Notes: generated by a model from the letters alone, not told the origin. Positions 56,940 to 64,000 are shown, counted from the first letter of the stretch. The stretch is 64,000 bases of DNA from Flavobacteriales bacterium (GCA_023957375.1 JAMLHB010000001.1:62001-126000), one strand, 5' to 3'. A program made the numbers and translations.

Positions 56940-57219
56940 TGGTTGGCCCATGGGGACTTCTGATACACGCCGTCCATTCATATTGGCCTGGAACCTAGTG
57001 GGCCAAGGATGCGGAACAATACCGTTTAAGGCGCCGTCTATTTGGGGTGTTGCGAGCAATGAGGCCGGTTGACCGCTGGATAAACTGAATGCAGCGTCCA
57101 TTCACCACGCCGGGAAAGCCACACCCTGATCGCAGCGCCGGCCCGCATGCCGCACAGCTACCCCCTTCGTGCCCTTTGCGGTAGGCGAAGCCAATTGAAT
57201 TACTCGTATCAGAAGCCCG

Positions 57220-57735
57220 ATGAACCGCCCCCTCCACGCCTTCTTCACCAACGATCACCGCCGCCTGGAAGCCCTGCTGCACGGGGCGTTCGCCAAGCCC
57301 GGCCACATCGACCACGCGCTGTACGACCAATTCCGCGCAGGGCTGCTTCGCCACATCGGCATGGAGGAAAAGATCCTCTTCGTGGCCGCCCAGCAAGCCA
57401 ATGGGGGAGAACCCCTGCCCATCCAGGCCAAACTGCGCTTGGACCACGGTGCCCTCACCTCGCTGATGGTGATCCCGCCCAGCGCGGAGCTCACCAGCGT
57501 GATCCGCCACGTTCTTGATCTGCACGACAAGATCGAGGAAGAGCCCGGCGGCATGTACGATGCATGCGAACACCTCGCCAAGCACCAAACAGATGCCCTG
57601 CTCGAGCGTTTGGCCCAGGTGAAGGACACGCCTGTGCATCCGCCCAATCCCTCGCCCAAGGCCATCGGTGCCGCGCGCCGCGCCATGGCCCGCGCCGGGT
57701 TTGATTACGATGCGCTGGGTGGGCCGGGGGAGTAG
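57220..57735 (+). CDS. Hemerythrin-like protein
   Basis: A 171-aa four-helix-bundle protein with the hemerythrin di-iron ligand pattern: His13 (NDHRR), His45 and Glu49 (RHIGMEEKIL), His76 (RLDHGALTSL) and His102 (DLHDKIEEE), with Glu117 nearby. Such proteins bind O2 or NO and are often found with DUF2249 proteins, as here. The 45 C-terminal residues are a Pro-rich extension (HPPNPSPKAIGAARRAMARAGFDY). Start is the only sensible ATG; the message may be shared with the DUF2249 gene across a 280-nt gap in which I see nothing of note. Confidence 0.88.
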   Translation: MNRPLHAFFTNDHRRLEALLHGAFAKPGHIDHALYDQFRAGLLRHIGMEEKILFVAAQQANGGEPLPIQAKLRLDHGALTSLMVIPPSAELTSVIRHVLDLHDKIEEEPGGMYDACEHLAKHQTDALLERLAQVKDTPVHPPNPSPKAIGAARRAMARAGFDYDALGGPGE

Positions 57736-57774
57736 GCACGCCCGATCGGAAAAGCGTGAACCGGGTAGTTTCGC

Positions 57775-58581
57775 CTAAGCCGAAAGAAAACCGCCGTCCA
57801 CGGGCACCAATGCACCGTGCACGTAACTGGACAGGTTGGACGAAAGCACCACCGCCATGCGGGCTACTTCATCCGGGTCACCGAAGCGGCCAATGGGCAG
57901 GCGCTGGTAAAAATTGTACGAGTCCGACATCAGTCCGGCATCGAAGGTCATGATGGCCCGTTTGGCGGCCGACTTTGTGCCTTCGGTGAGGATGCCGCCC
58001 GGCACGATGGCATTCACCCGGAAGCCCTTGCCGCCGAATTCACGTGCCAGATCGCGCGTTAGAGTGATCACCCCCACCTTGCTCATGGAATAGTGCACCA
58101 CATCCTTTTTGAAGGGCATGATCGCTTCCACCGAGCCGATGTTCACCACCACACCGCCTTGTTTGATCCGGTTCCGGATGAAGCCCTGGCACATCCACAG
58201 CACGGAATAGAGGTTGGTGTCCATCACCCGGGCCAAATAGGCCGCGTCCAGTTCCAGGAACGGCTTGAAGGGATAGATGCCCGCGTTGTTCACCAGGATA
58301 TCGATGTCCCGACCGGTGCGGCCTTCCCAAAAACGATCGATCGCGGATTTTTGGCTGATATCGATCGCGTGCAGCTCGGCAGTTGGTATTTCCTCCCCCA
58401 AGTTGCCGAGCTTCTCCTCATCACGGTCCATCAACACCAACTGGGCACCCGCCTCGGCCAATCGCAGTGCCATCGCACGGCCAATGCCGCTTGCGGCCCC
58501 GGTCACCAACGCTTTCCTGCCCTCCAGTGAGAGCAGCTCGCTGAGCGATGCCTTTGCTTTGCCGCGCTTGGTCTTTGTCAT
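57775..58581 (-). CDS. SDR-family oxidoreductase
   Basis: A 268-aa classical short-chain dehydrogenase. NAD(P)-binding TGAASGIG (28-35), NNAG in DILVNNAGIYPF, catalytic Ser in GSVEAIMPF and Tyr-x-x-x-Lys in YSMSKV, plus VNAIVPGGILTEG near the end. Substrate unknown; the position next to HPF gives no clue. Start at 58581; the open frame begins at a TTG (58599) that overlaps the end of the hpf gene, but the ATG at 58581 is the better start. Confidence 0.88.
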   Translation of the reverse strand: MTKTKRGKAKASLSELLSLEGRKALVTGAASGIGRAMALRLAEAGAQLVLMDRDEEKLGNLGEEIPTAELHAIDISQKSAIDRFWEGRTGRDIDILVNNAGIYPFKPFLELDAAYLARVMDTNLYSVLWMCQGFIRNRIKQGGVVVNIGSVEAIMPFKKDVVHYSMSKVGVITLTRDLAREFGGKGFRVNAIVPGGILTEGTKSAAKRAIMTFDAGLMSDSYNFYQRLPIGRFGDPDEVARMAVVLSSNLSSYVHGALVPVDGGFLSA

Positions 58582-58595
58582 GTTCCTGATGTGTG

Positions 58596-58901
58596 TCAAC
58601 GCTTTTCCAGTTGCCGCCTCAATTTCTCTTCCACGTTCGCCAGCAAGGCCATGAAATTGTCGCCACGCTCCGATGCGAAAGGGTCGTTGCCCGGTATGCC
58701 CAAGCGAACGCTTACCTGTTTTTGGTCCGTGGCTTTCGCTGCTTTGTCCTCCAAGTACACATCGGCATGCGTAATGCCTTGGAAGTGGCGGCCCAAGCGC
58801 GAAAGCATCTTGCGTATTTGCTCCTGCACCTGGGCTTCCACTTCATGGTCCACAGCTTGGACATCCAGCTTGATCCCTTCAAAGTTTTCCGTGTAGTTCA
58901 T
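58596..58901 (-). CDS. hpf: HPF/RaiA-type ribosome-associated translation inhibitor
   Basis: A 101-aa S30AE/sigma-54-modulation-type protein (MNYTENFEGIKLDVQAVDHE... ...EEKLRRQLEKR). The conserved pattern is IKLDVQAVDHEVEAQVQEQIRKMLSRLGRHFQGITHADVYLED...KQVSVRLGIPGNDPFASERGDNFMALLANVEEKLRRQL. It is expected to bind the ribosome in stationary phase and help hibernation. Its stop is 15 nt from the SDR start, so it is read first in a two-gene unit. Naming the exact class (HPF short form vs RaiA) is not possible. Confidence 0.88.
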   Translation of the reverse strand: MNYTENFEGIKLDVQAVDHEVEAQVQEQIRKMLSRLGRHFQGITHADVYLEDKAAKATDQKQVSVRLGIPGNDPFASERGDNFMALLANVEEKLRRQLEKR

Positions 58902-59041
58902 GTTGCTTCGTATTGCGTTTGATGACCTGCCGCATGGGTTGCATGGGCATTGTTCCAAAGTTACCCATGCGGTTTCCGGCCACGCCTGATATCCATCAAC
59001 GATCACATTGCCCAAAGTCCTCCTTGGGTGAACAAGGACCG

Positions 59042-60832
59042 CTATGCCCGCTCCCCCTGCTCCACCAGCAACTTCCGGTAGGCATTGAAGATGGCATCCT
59101 TGCTGAGGTAGCCCACATAGTAGCCTTGGCCATCCACCACGGGCAGCGTGTGCTTGCCGCGCTGGTTCATCAGCAGCAGCACCTCGTGCATGGGCATGTC
59201 CGGGCGCACCAGTTCGATGGATGGCTGCGCCACCTCGCCCAGTGGGCGGTTGCGAACGGTTGGATCCGGGCTGTACGCGGCCTCCAGCAAGCGCTCGACA
59301 CCGATGGTGCCCAGCAGCCTGTTCGCGGCATCCACCACGGGAAAGAAGCTGCGGTCCGAGCGCAGGATGTCTTCCTTGCGGCCGGTGGCCGTGTCGCCAG
59401 GGGAGAGGATCACATCGCTGCGCACGGCCAAGCTGCGTACCCGTAGGCGTGAGAGCAGCCCTTCGTCCTGGTTTTCCCCGATGACCAATGCGCCTTGTTC
59501 GGCCAGGCCCTTGGTGTAGATGGAGTATTTGCGGATCCGCTTGTTGATGAAGAAGGAGATGGCCGAAACGATCATCAGCGGCACCATCAGGGCATAGCCC
59601 CCGGTGATCTCCGCCGCCAGGAAAACCCCGGTGAGCGGCGCGTGCATCACCCCGCTGATGCTGCCGGCCATGCCCACCACCACAAAGTGCGTGATGTTGA
59701 GGTGCAGCAGGCCAGTGAGGTTCAACCCGTATGCGAACACGAAGCCCAGCAAGCCGCCGATCACCACGCTGGGGCCGAACATGCCGCCGTTGCCGCCGCT
59801 GCCCATGGTTATCGCCGGGGCCACCGCCTTGAGCAGCAGCGTGGCCGCTGCATAGAGAAGCAACGCCCAGGCATGGGGCTGGTAGGCCGAGAAAAGACTG
59901 TTGGCCAGCAGGGAGCCGTGATCGCCGCTGAGCAGTTTCTGGATGCTGATGTAGCCTTCGCCGTACAATGCGGGGAACAAGGCGATCAATGCACCCAGGG
60001 CGATCCCGCCCAAACCGGCCTTGGCCCAGGCGTTCTTCAGGCGGCCCAAGCGCTTCAGGATCGCCTCGTTCATGTAGGCGTAGTACACCGAGAAGAAGCC
60101 CGCGGCAATGCCGAACAACACGTATATCCAAAAACTGTCCACTGCGGCCATGCCCGGGATGTACGCGAACAGTGGGCGATTGTACACCATCCAGGAAATG
60201 ACCGAGGCTACCGCGCTGGCCAGCAGCAGCGGGATGATCGCCGGTATGGTGAACGCCGGCAGCAATACTTCCAGGGCGAACACCAAGCCTGCAACGGGAC
60301 TGTCGAACGCACCGCTGATGCCTGCGGCACCGCCGCACGCAAGCAGCAGGGTTGTTTCGCGGTGGTTCAGCCCGAAAAGCCGCCCAACGTTGCTGCCTGC
60401 GGCCGCGCCGCTGGCCACGGCGGGCGATTCCAGGCCGGCCGAGCCGCCCATGCCCACGGTGAAGGCACTGGAGATGATCTGGCTGTACACGTTGTGCAGG
60501 TCCAGCCGGCTGCGGCGGTGCAGGATGCTGTTGATCAATGGCGGAATGCCCTGCCGGAACGGCTTGCGGCGGATGAACAGCTTGAGGTAGGCCACGGTGA
60601 GGAACAGGCCGATGATCGGGAAGAAGAAGTAGAGCAGGAACTTGTGTTCGCCCTGCAGATCGTTCTGCAGGTAGTCGGCCACCACGTGGGTCAGCTTCTT
60701 CAACGCCGATGAGGCCAAGCCGCCCAGCACGCCCACCAAGCCTGCGGCGATGATCAAGAAGGTGTTCTGGGAGAGGTGGCCCTTCCGCCAATGGTTGAAT
60801 CTGATGATCTGGCGAAGCAACCGGTCCAGCAT
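59042..60832 (-). CDS. CLC-family chloride channel/transporter with CBS domains
   Basis: A 596-aa CLC protein. Filter and gate motifs: QGIPPL (GSGIP-like, 94-99), GSAGLESP (130-137, gating Glu135) and GSGGNGGMFGPSVV (near 345). About 11 membrane helices. The C-terminal ~130 residues contain two CBS-like domains (SDVILSPGDTATGRKEDILRSDRSFFPVVDAANRLLGTIGVERLLEAAY and PSIELVRPDMPMHEVLLLMNQRGKHTLPVVDGQGYYVGYLSKDAIFNAYRKLL), probably nucleotide-regulated. An exact -7 box (TAATTTTG, 60847-60840) ends 7 nt before the ATG. Confidence 0.93.
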   Translation of the reverse strand: MLDRLLRQIIRFNHWRKGHLSQNTFLIIAAGLVGVLGGLASSALKKLTHVVADYLQNDLQGEHKFLLYFFFPIIGLFLTVAYLKLFIRRKPFRQGIPPLINSILHRRSRLDLHNVYSQIISSAFTVGMGGSAGLESPAVASGAAAGSNVGRLFGLNHRETTLLLACGGAAGISGAFDSPVAGLVFALEVLLPAFTIPAIIPLLLASAVASVISWMVYNRPLFAYIPGMAAVDSFWIYVLFGIAAGFFSVYYAYMNEAILKRLGRLKNAWAKAGLGGIALGALIALFPALYGEGYISIQKLLSGDHGSLLANSLFSAYQPHAWALLLYAAATLLLKAVAPAITMGSGGNGGMFGPSVVIGGLLGFVFAYGLNLTGLLHLNITHFVVVGMAGSISGVMHAPLTGVFLAAEITGGYALMVPLMIVSAISFFINKRIRKYSIYTKGLAEQGALVIGENQDEGLLSRLRVRSLAVRSDVILSPGDTATGRKEDILRSDRSFFPVVDAANRLLGTIGVERLLEAAYSPDPTVRNRPLGEVAQPSIELVRPDMPMHEVLLLMNQRGKHTLPVVDGQGYYVGYLSKDAIFNAYRKLLVEQGERA

Positions 60833-60839
60833 GGGCCGA

Positions 60840-60847
60840 CAAAATTA
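60840..60847 (-). promoter_or_regulatory. -7 box of the CLC channel gene
   Basis: Minus-strand TAATTTTG matches TAnnTTTG exactly and ends 7 nt before the ATG at 60832, again suggesting a leaderless or nearly leaderless transcript. Confidence 0.42.
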
Positions 60848-61058
60848 GCGGTACAAGTAGCGTATCCGAGGATGGGGAGGAGCGACCGCGCCCTTTCATC
60901 AATTATTCCGGGTCCACGGTGTGCAGTGCCCTTTCAAGATCGGTACTGGAATTTTCCTTTGGGAAAGCCCTGCCGACCCGGCGGAATTGATCCCGGGGGA
61001 AACTTGCTGGTGCCGCAGGGGTATCGCGTCTCAATTCCCCGGTCAGGCGTGGGATTTT

Positions 61059-61219
61059 GTGCGACACCCTCCGGGGTCGAACTCCATTTATTGTGTTAAT
61101 GCTACGCTTTGTGACCCCGTTGGGGTCAGTTGACAAAGTACGACTGGTGACCCCGAAGTGGGTCACACAACGTAGAAAACCACATCCTGCGCGGTAATCG
61201 ACCCCGGAGGGCGTCGCAC
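61059..61219. repeat. Nested inverted-repeat element (GACCCC-type)
   Basis: Outer arms 61059-61080 and 61198-61219 are 22 bp each and complementary at 21 positions. An inner pair, CTACGCTTTGTGACCC (61102-61117) and GGGTCACACAACGTAG (61160-61175), matches at 14 of 16. Each arm can also form its own hairpin (e.g. TGACCCC-GTT-GGGGTCA at 61112-61128 and GTGACCC/GGGTCAC at 61147-61166). It is upstream of the DUF6370 gene and may be a repeat family or RNA structure; other copies were not seen in the window. Confidence 0.88.
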
Positions 61220-61324
61220 AGTGCATGCCTTTCTACGCTGCTGATAAGGCGCGATAGCCTTGGCGGGTGCCGCGAAGCGGTTTGCGGCTTGTGTAACTTG
61301 CGCCCATCACCAGAGATCTTGGTC

Positions 61325-61732
61325 ATGAAGAAATTCAATTTTGCAATGGCGGTGGCCATGCTTCCCTTGTCCGGTTTTGGACAGGTAGCCGGAAGCTTGG
61401 CGCAGACCCCGGATGCCAACAAACCGCTGCTGAACGTGGAAGCCACGTGCGGAGAATGCAATTTCCACATGGAAGGCGACGGCTGCGACCTGGCCGTGCG
61501 GCTGCCCCAAGGGGCCTACTACGTGGATGGCGTGGGCATCAGCGAGTATGGCCACCCCCACAACGAGCATGGGTTCTGCGTGGCCATGCGCCGCGCCGAA
61601 GTGCAGGGCGAGGTGGTGGACGGCCGCTTCAAGGCCTCTTACTTCAAGCTGCTGCCACCGGAGGCAAAGAAGTCCAAGATCGTGATCAGGGGCGAAGACG
61701 TAAGCCCGGACACATCCGCGCCGGCCAAGTGA
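61325..61732 (+). CDS. Secreted DUF6370-type protein
   Basis: A 135-aa exported product (signal peptide MKKFNFAMAVAMLPLSGFGQVAGS). The mature part has the pattern ATCGECNFHMEGDGCDLAVRLPQGAYYVDGVGISEYGHPHNEHGFCVAMRRAEVQGEVVDGRFKASYFKLLP, that of DUF6370 proteins, with four conserved Cys and two His that may form a metal site or disulfides. Function unknown. Start at 61325 is supported by the signal peptide; the TAACTTGC box is 23 nt upstream. Confidence 0.8.
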   Translation: MKKFNFAMAVAMLPLSGFGQVAGSLAQTPDANKPLLNVEATCGECNFHMEGDGCDLAVRLPQGAYYVDGVGISEYGHPHNEHGFCVAMRRAEVQGEVVDGRFKASYFKLLPPEAKKSKIVIRGEDVSPDTSAPAK

Positions 61733-63034
61733 TCAGTTCTTGACCACCCGCGAGACCAGGCTTGATACCTTGTTCGTGGCCCGGATGGTGTACACACCTG
61801 ACGGAAGCGCTGAAAGGTCAAGCACGGCGGTCATGGCGCCAATGAGCTGTTGCTGCACCACCTGTCCGCCGGCATTGAAGACCATCACGGTCCCGAGTTC
61901 CTGCACGGACCCGATGTTCACCTTGTCCGTGGCCGGGTTCGGCGACACCGTGATCCCGATCGGATCATGATCAGGCACTCCCGTGCCAAGCAGGAGGTCG
62001 TCCATATAAGCAACCCAGCCCATGGCTAAGAAGGGCGCATCATCATCCCAGCCGGCGATGTATTTGCCGTTCGGTGAAATGGCGATCGCGGTGCCCATTC
62101 GGCCGGTAGGGGCGTTGATGTCCACGCCATGGCTGAGCAGGATGTCCTTCAGCAGTACGGGTTGATCGCCCAAGATCGGGTGATAGACGATCGTTTCGCG
62201 GATCAAGCTCCCGAAATCACCGAAGTCCTGTGCGTAGCCCACGGCAATGCCATTGTCGGAGATGTCGGTGAAGGTGGCACTGGTGTACCCCGCCGGGATC
62301 CCGAAGGTGGTGAAGGAGTTCGTGGCCAGGTCGAAGAGGAAGGGCTGGCCGTTGAAATCGCCGACCATGAGGGATGATGCGTTGATGGCGTTCACGGCAT
62401 TGGTGAGTTCGATGGGGAACGTGGGCGGTACTTGGACGATCTCCAGGTCCGGTGTGATGTACACCGGAATACGCCGGGTGCTGCCCGTGCCCTCGTCATC
62501 GGCCCAGCCGCCGATGGTGCCATCGTCGGTGACGCAATAGCCCGCCACGGCCACGTAGTTCGCATCGAAGATGGCGGTGAGCTCCGAGGTGGCGGTGTTG
62601 TAACGGAACGTACCGTAGTCGCAACAACCCATGGACATCTGGCCCGTGACCCACAGGCCGTTCGGGGAGATGTCATAAGTGGTGAAGGAAGATTCCTGCG
62701 GATCGGATCCCGGGAACCAGCCGATCGGTTGCCATACACCGTTGATCCTCACCGCCGGCTGCATGATGTAGTTGGGCTCATCCAGGAACATCGACCCCGC
62801 GACGTCGTCGGCATTGTTGATGGCATCCGTTGAAGTTGCTTCCGGTTCCATGTCCGTCCAGGTAAGCGAGGGGAAGTCGAAGTAGGCCCCGCCGCTCACG
62901 GCCAGCCCGTTGTCGTTGATGTCGTTGAACCGGCTACCGAAGGTGGAGGCCCGGTAGAAATCCATCTGGGCCCATGTATACGTGGGCAGCAGGCAGGCCA
63001 CGGCAAGGGTGAAACGGGCGTTGAGGTGTTTCAT
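61733..63034 (-). CDS. Secreted T9SS cargo with repeated propeller-like motifs
   Basis: A 433-aa exported product (MKHLNARFTLAVACLLPTYTWAQ). The mature chain has repeated blocks of the type 'DISPNGLWVTGQM', 'DISDNGIAVGYAQDFG' and 'AISPNGKYIAGWDDDAPFL', as in HAF/ELFS-like extracellular repeats with a beta-propeller outlook. The C-terminus (ITVSPNPATDKVNIGSVQELGTVMVFNAGGQVVQQQLIG ... GVYTIRATNKVSSLVSRVVKN) is a clear type-A T9SS sorting domain. It is convergent with the DUF6370 gene, the stops being adjacent. Probably a surface or secreted structural protein. Confidence 0.85.
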   Translation of the reverse strand: MKHLNARFTLAVACLLPTYTWAQMDFYRASTFGSRFNDINDNGLAVSGGAYFDFPSLTWTDMEPEATSTDAINNADDVAGSMFLDEPNYIMQPAVRINGVWQPIGWFPGSDPQESSFTTYDISPNGLWVTGQMSMGCCDYGTFRYNTATSELTAIFDANYVAVAGYCVTDDGTIGGWADDEGTGSTRRIPVYITPDLEIVQVPPTFPIELTNAVNAINASSLMVGDFNGQPFLFDLATNSFTTFGIPAGYTSATFTDISDNGIAVGYAQDFGDFGSLIRETIVYHPILGDQPVLLKDILLSHGVDINAPTGRMGTAIAISPNGKYIAGWDDDAPFLAMGWVAYMDDLLLGTGVPDHDPIGITVSPNPATDKVNIGSVQELGTVMVFNAGGQVVQQQLIGAMTAVLDLSALPSGVYTIRATNKVSSLVSRVVKN

Positions 63035-63242
63035 GTGGTTGGAGGGCTTTGTGATGGATCTTGCAATACGCGGAACGCGTGCCGGAACAAATCTACACGT
63101 TACCCCCTGCGTTGCCCCTGCATGGCCGTGCATATTGCCCGGGCGGTTGGTAGCGGTAATGTCCACCTGCCCCGTCGGCGGATCGAACCGCTCGCCCAGG
63201 CTTGCAGGTGCCTCCGCGCAGCAGGTCACCCGCCCGGTGCGT

Positions 63243-63430
63243 ACCGCCCCTGAAACCCGGAATGTGCAGTAGCTTGACTACTACGACCCGGAAACGCTTT
63301 GCCACAGTGCGTTTCACGCATTTTCGTTCCTCACCGGGAACGTGGCCCCGCCTTCATCACGAAAATGCCTGTGGCTGTGCGTTTCCGGCTCTCGCTACGT
63401 CAGCTACTGCATAATCCGGGTTAAAGCGGT
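63243..63430. repeat. 188-bp imperfect palindrome
   Basis: From the outside: ACCGC (63243-63247) pairs with GCGGT (63426-63430); AACCCGG (63254-63260) with CCGGGTT (63416-63422); TGCAGTAGCT (63265-63274) with AGCTACTGCA (63402-63411); CCGGAAACGC (63288-63297) with GCGTTTCCGG (63379-63388); GCATTTTCGT (63318-63327) with ACGAAAATGC (63359-63368). It is interrupted by bulges, including about 10 nt unmatched in the left arm. The structure would be very stable in single-stranded DNA or RNA. It could be a degenerate recombination site, a mobile-element end or an RNA structure. Confidence 0.85.
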
Positions 63431-63442
63431 GGTAATTCGGTG

Positions 63443-63479
63443 TTGAGCGCTGGCGCGCGAAGCGCGCGTTGGCGCTCAA
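63443..63479. repeat. GC-rich hairpin beside the attC-like site
   Basis: TTGAGCGC (63443-63450) pairs with GCGCTCAA (63472-63479); inside, GCGCGC (63453-63458) pairs with GCGCGC (63462-63467) around GAA. Its right arm overlaps the R' box of the attC-like site. Confidence 0.7.
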
Positions 63480-63554
63480 CGGTCCTGCACTAGGCAATGT
63501 GGCGCTTTCTCTTGAGTGTAATTGTTGCGCCATTTTGCTTAGTGCATGTTAGCT
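63474..63554 (-). other. attC-like integron recombination site
   Basis: Read on the minus strand the site runs from AGCTAAC (63554-63548; one base off RYYYAAC) to GTTGAGC (63480-63474; exact GTTRRRY, cut expected after the G). The sequence between is an imperfect palindrome: the 20-nt arms TGCACTAAGCAAAATGGCGC (63546-63527) and GCGCCACATTGCCTAGTGCA (63505-63486) complement each other at 17 positions, with a 21-nt loop. Total length 81 bp, typical of attC. The stop TAA of the adjacent gene is inside the AGCTAAC box. The spacer between the right arm and R' (GGACC, 5 nt) fits; the left one is only A/T-short, so box assignment on that side is less certain. Confidence 0.7.
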
Positions 63555-64000
63555 GCTGATTTTTATTTGTCTTCCATCAAAAACATCAAACTCAATTGGG
63601 TCTTCACAATTATCAAGTTCTTTGAAATTCAAATCAGACATTAGTTTTAAAATTTTAATTTTCTCGTTTTGATTGTAAAATTCGAAATGCAAAACCCCGT
63701 ATTTACAAATTGATATAACTGTCTTGGATTTAGGGTATGATATGTAGAAATACGGAAGGCTTGCATTACATCTAATAAGCCAAAAAAGATGAGGAATAAA
63801 CTCAAGAATAGCTTCACCATTCAATAAAAAACCACCGTCAAAGTTCTTGTCAATTTTTTTACTTAAATAATTTAAAGCATTCTTGACAGGTAAATATTCA
63901 TTCTCTTGATAAAGCCAAGGTGTGTTTTGTACTCCCAATATCATTAAATTAGTTTCTCCTAATTCAAGTCGGATATTTTCTAAGGAGTTTGCTATATCAT
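63549..64000 (-). CDS. AT-rich cassette gene, function unknown, 5' end cut by the window edge
   Basis: The frame on the minus strand is open from the window edge to a TAA at 63551-63549; the first ATG in the window is at 63944, but the frame reads through upstream (…DIANSLENIRLELGETNLMI…) and so may begin outside. At least 149 residues; the C-terminus is FDVFDGRQIKISS. Base composition is very unlike the rest (12 of 60 bases G/C in 63601-63660 versus the G+C-rich surroundings). Codons are AT-rich throughout. No family recognised; residues such as CKYGVLHFEFYNQNEK and DCEDPIEFDVFDG-like acidic/aromatic patterns look like a soluble, possibly immunity- or defence-type protein, but this is speculation. 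Adjacent attC-like site suggests an integron cassette. Confidence 0.75.
   Translation of the reverse strand, partial: DIANSLENIRLELGETNLMILGVQNTPWLYQENEYLPVKNALNYLSKKIDKNFDGGFLLNGEAILEFIPHLFWLIRCNASLPYFYISYPKSKTVISICKYGVLHFEFYNQNEKIKILKLMSDLNFKELDNCEDPIEFDVFDGRQIKISS

Larger units (their letters stand above)
60833..61324. other. Intergenic region with nested GACCCC inverted repeats
   Basis: No convincing gene. A -7-like box is at 61294-61301 (TAACTTGC). The main feature is a 161-bp nest of hairpins at 61059-61219, described separately. The part before it (60900-61058) shows only a short possible pairing of CCGGGGGAA near 60993 with TTCCCCGG at 61035-61042. Confidence 0.6.
63035..63548. other. 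Intergenic region with long palindrome and integron-type site
   Basis: After the start of the T9SS gene, 63035-63242 holds nothing I can name. From 63243 the region is made of palindromes: a 188-bp imperfect one, a GC-rich hairpin, then the attC-like site that abuts the AT-rich gene. All are listed separately. Confidence 0.7.

Noticed and set aside
60903..61226. Small frame over the nested GACCCC repeats
   Set aside because: Hairpin-rich sequence gives an open frame by composition; no protein-like pattern.
63443..63479. Second attC site in the opposite orientation
   Set aside because: The boxes are in the order GTTGAGC...GCTCAAC; attC needs RYYYAAC first and GTTRRRY last, so the hairpin alone does not qualify.

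Overview
The window comes from a G+C-rich member of the Bacteroidota, most like a Flavobacteriales or Crocinitomicaceae-type environmental lineage. At least seven secreted proteins end in type IX secretion (T9SS) sorting domains, two of them of the gliding-motility type-B form. Other lineage signs are DUF4412, DUF4173 and DUF6370 proteins, PD40/OmpA and PKD-repeat proteins, and upstream boxes that resemble the Bacteroidota -7 element (TAnnTTTG). I see no rRNA, tRNA or CRISPR array. Species-level placement cannot be made from this sequence alone.

Region by region. 0-11 kb: a secreted S51/cyanophycinase-like peptidase, a periplasmic thioredoxin, three tandem POT-family peptide transporters, a secreted dipeptidyl peptidase IV and two secreted proteins of unknown role. 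Dipeptide release and dipeptide import therefore sit side by side. 11-21 kb: two polytopic GT-C-like membrane proteins, an FAD-linked glycolate/lactate-type oxidase, a MORN-like lipoprotein, a CotH-kinase T9SS cargo, a GNAT acetyltransferase and an M42 aminopeptidase. 21-31 kb: an overlapping set (OmpA/PD40 protein, MnmD-like tRNA methyltransferase, NUDIX hydrolase), a glycosyltransferase, a PKD protein, MurQ and a further GT39-like protein. 31-36 kb: the translation factor EttA, an AAA_14/DUF4143 ATPase bracketed by two copies of a palindrome, and a DUF4173 membrane protein. 36-46 kb: a giant type-B T9SS protein, two neighbouring DUF4412-type proteins (one with three domain copies), a TonB-type protein and small outer-membrane or secreted proteins. 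46-50 kb: a VapC-type PIN toxin with its antitoxin, LolD overlapping a MscS-like channel, and SucC. 50-51.3 kb: a REP-associated transposase (RAYT) between two arrays of palindromic REP units. 51-58 kb: a VIT/vWA T9SS protein, an isoprenylcysteine-methyltransferase-like membrane protein, a T9SS-sorted multicopper oxidase, a DUF2249 protein and a hemerythrin. 58-63 kb: an SDR oxidoreductase, an HPF/RaiA-type ribosome factor, a CLC chloride channel with CBS domains, a DUF6370 protein and a last T9SS cargo.

The right edge differs from everything else. After 63.5 kb the base composition drops sharply (12 of 60 bases are G/C in 63601-63660). An AT-rich gene on the minus strand, open to the window edge, ends with its TAA stop inside the first box of an 81-bp imperfect palindrome laid out like an integron attC site. 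This looks like a mobile integron gene cassette inserted in a G+C-rich chromosome, and it is the most interesting feature of the window. A 188-bp imperfect palindrome lies just beside it.

The window is unusually rich in non-coding inverted-repeat elements of at least five types: GCCAAT-rich hairpin, ATPase-associated palindrome, REP/RAYT array, nested GACCCC hairpins, and the long palindrome with attC-like site. Several genes also have a -7-like box only 5-7 nt before the start codon, which suggests leaderless transcripts.
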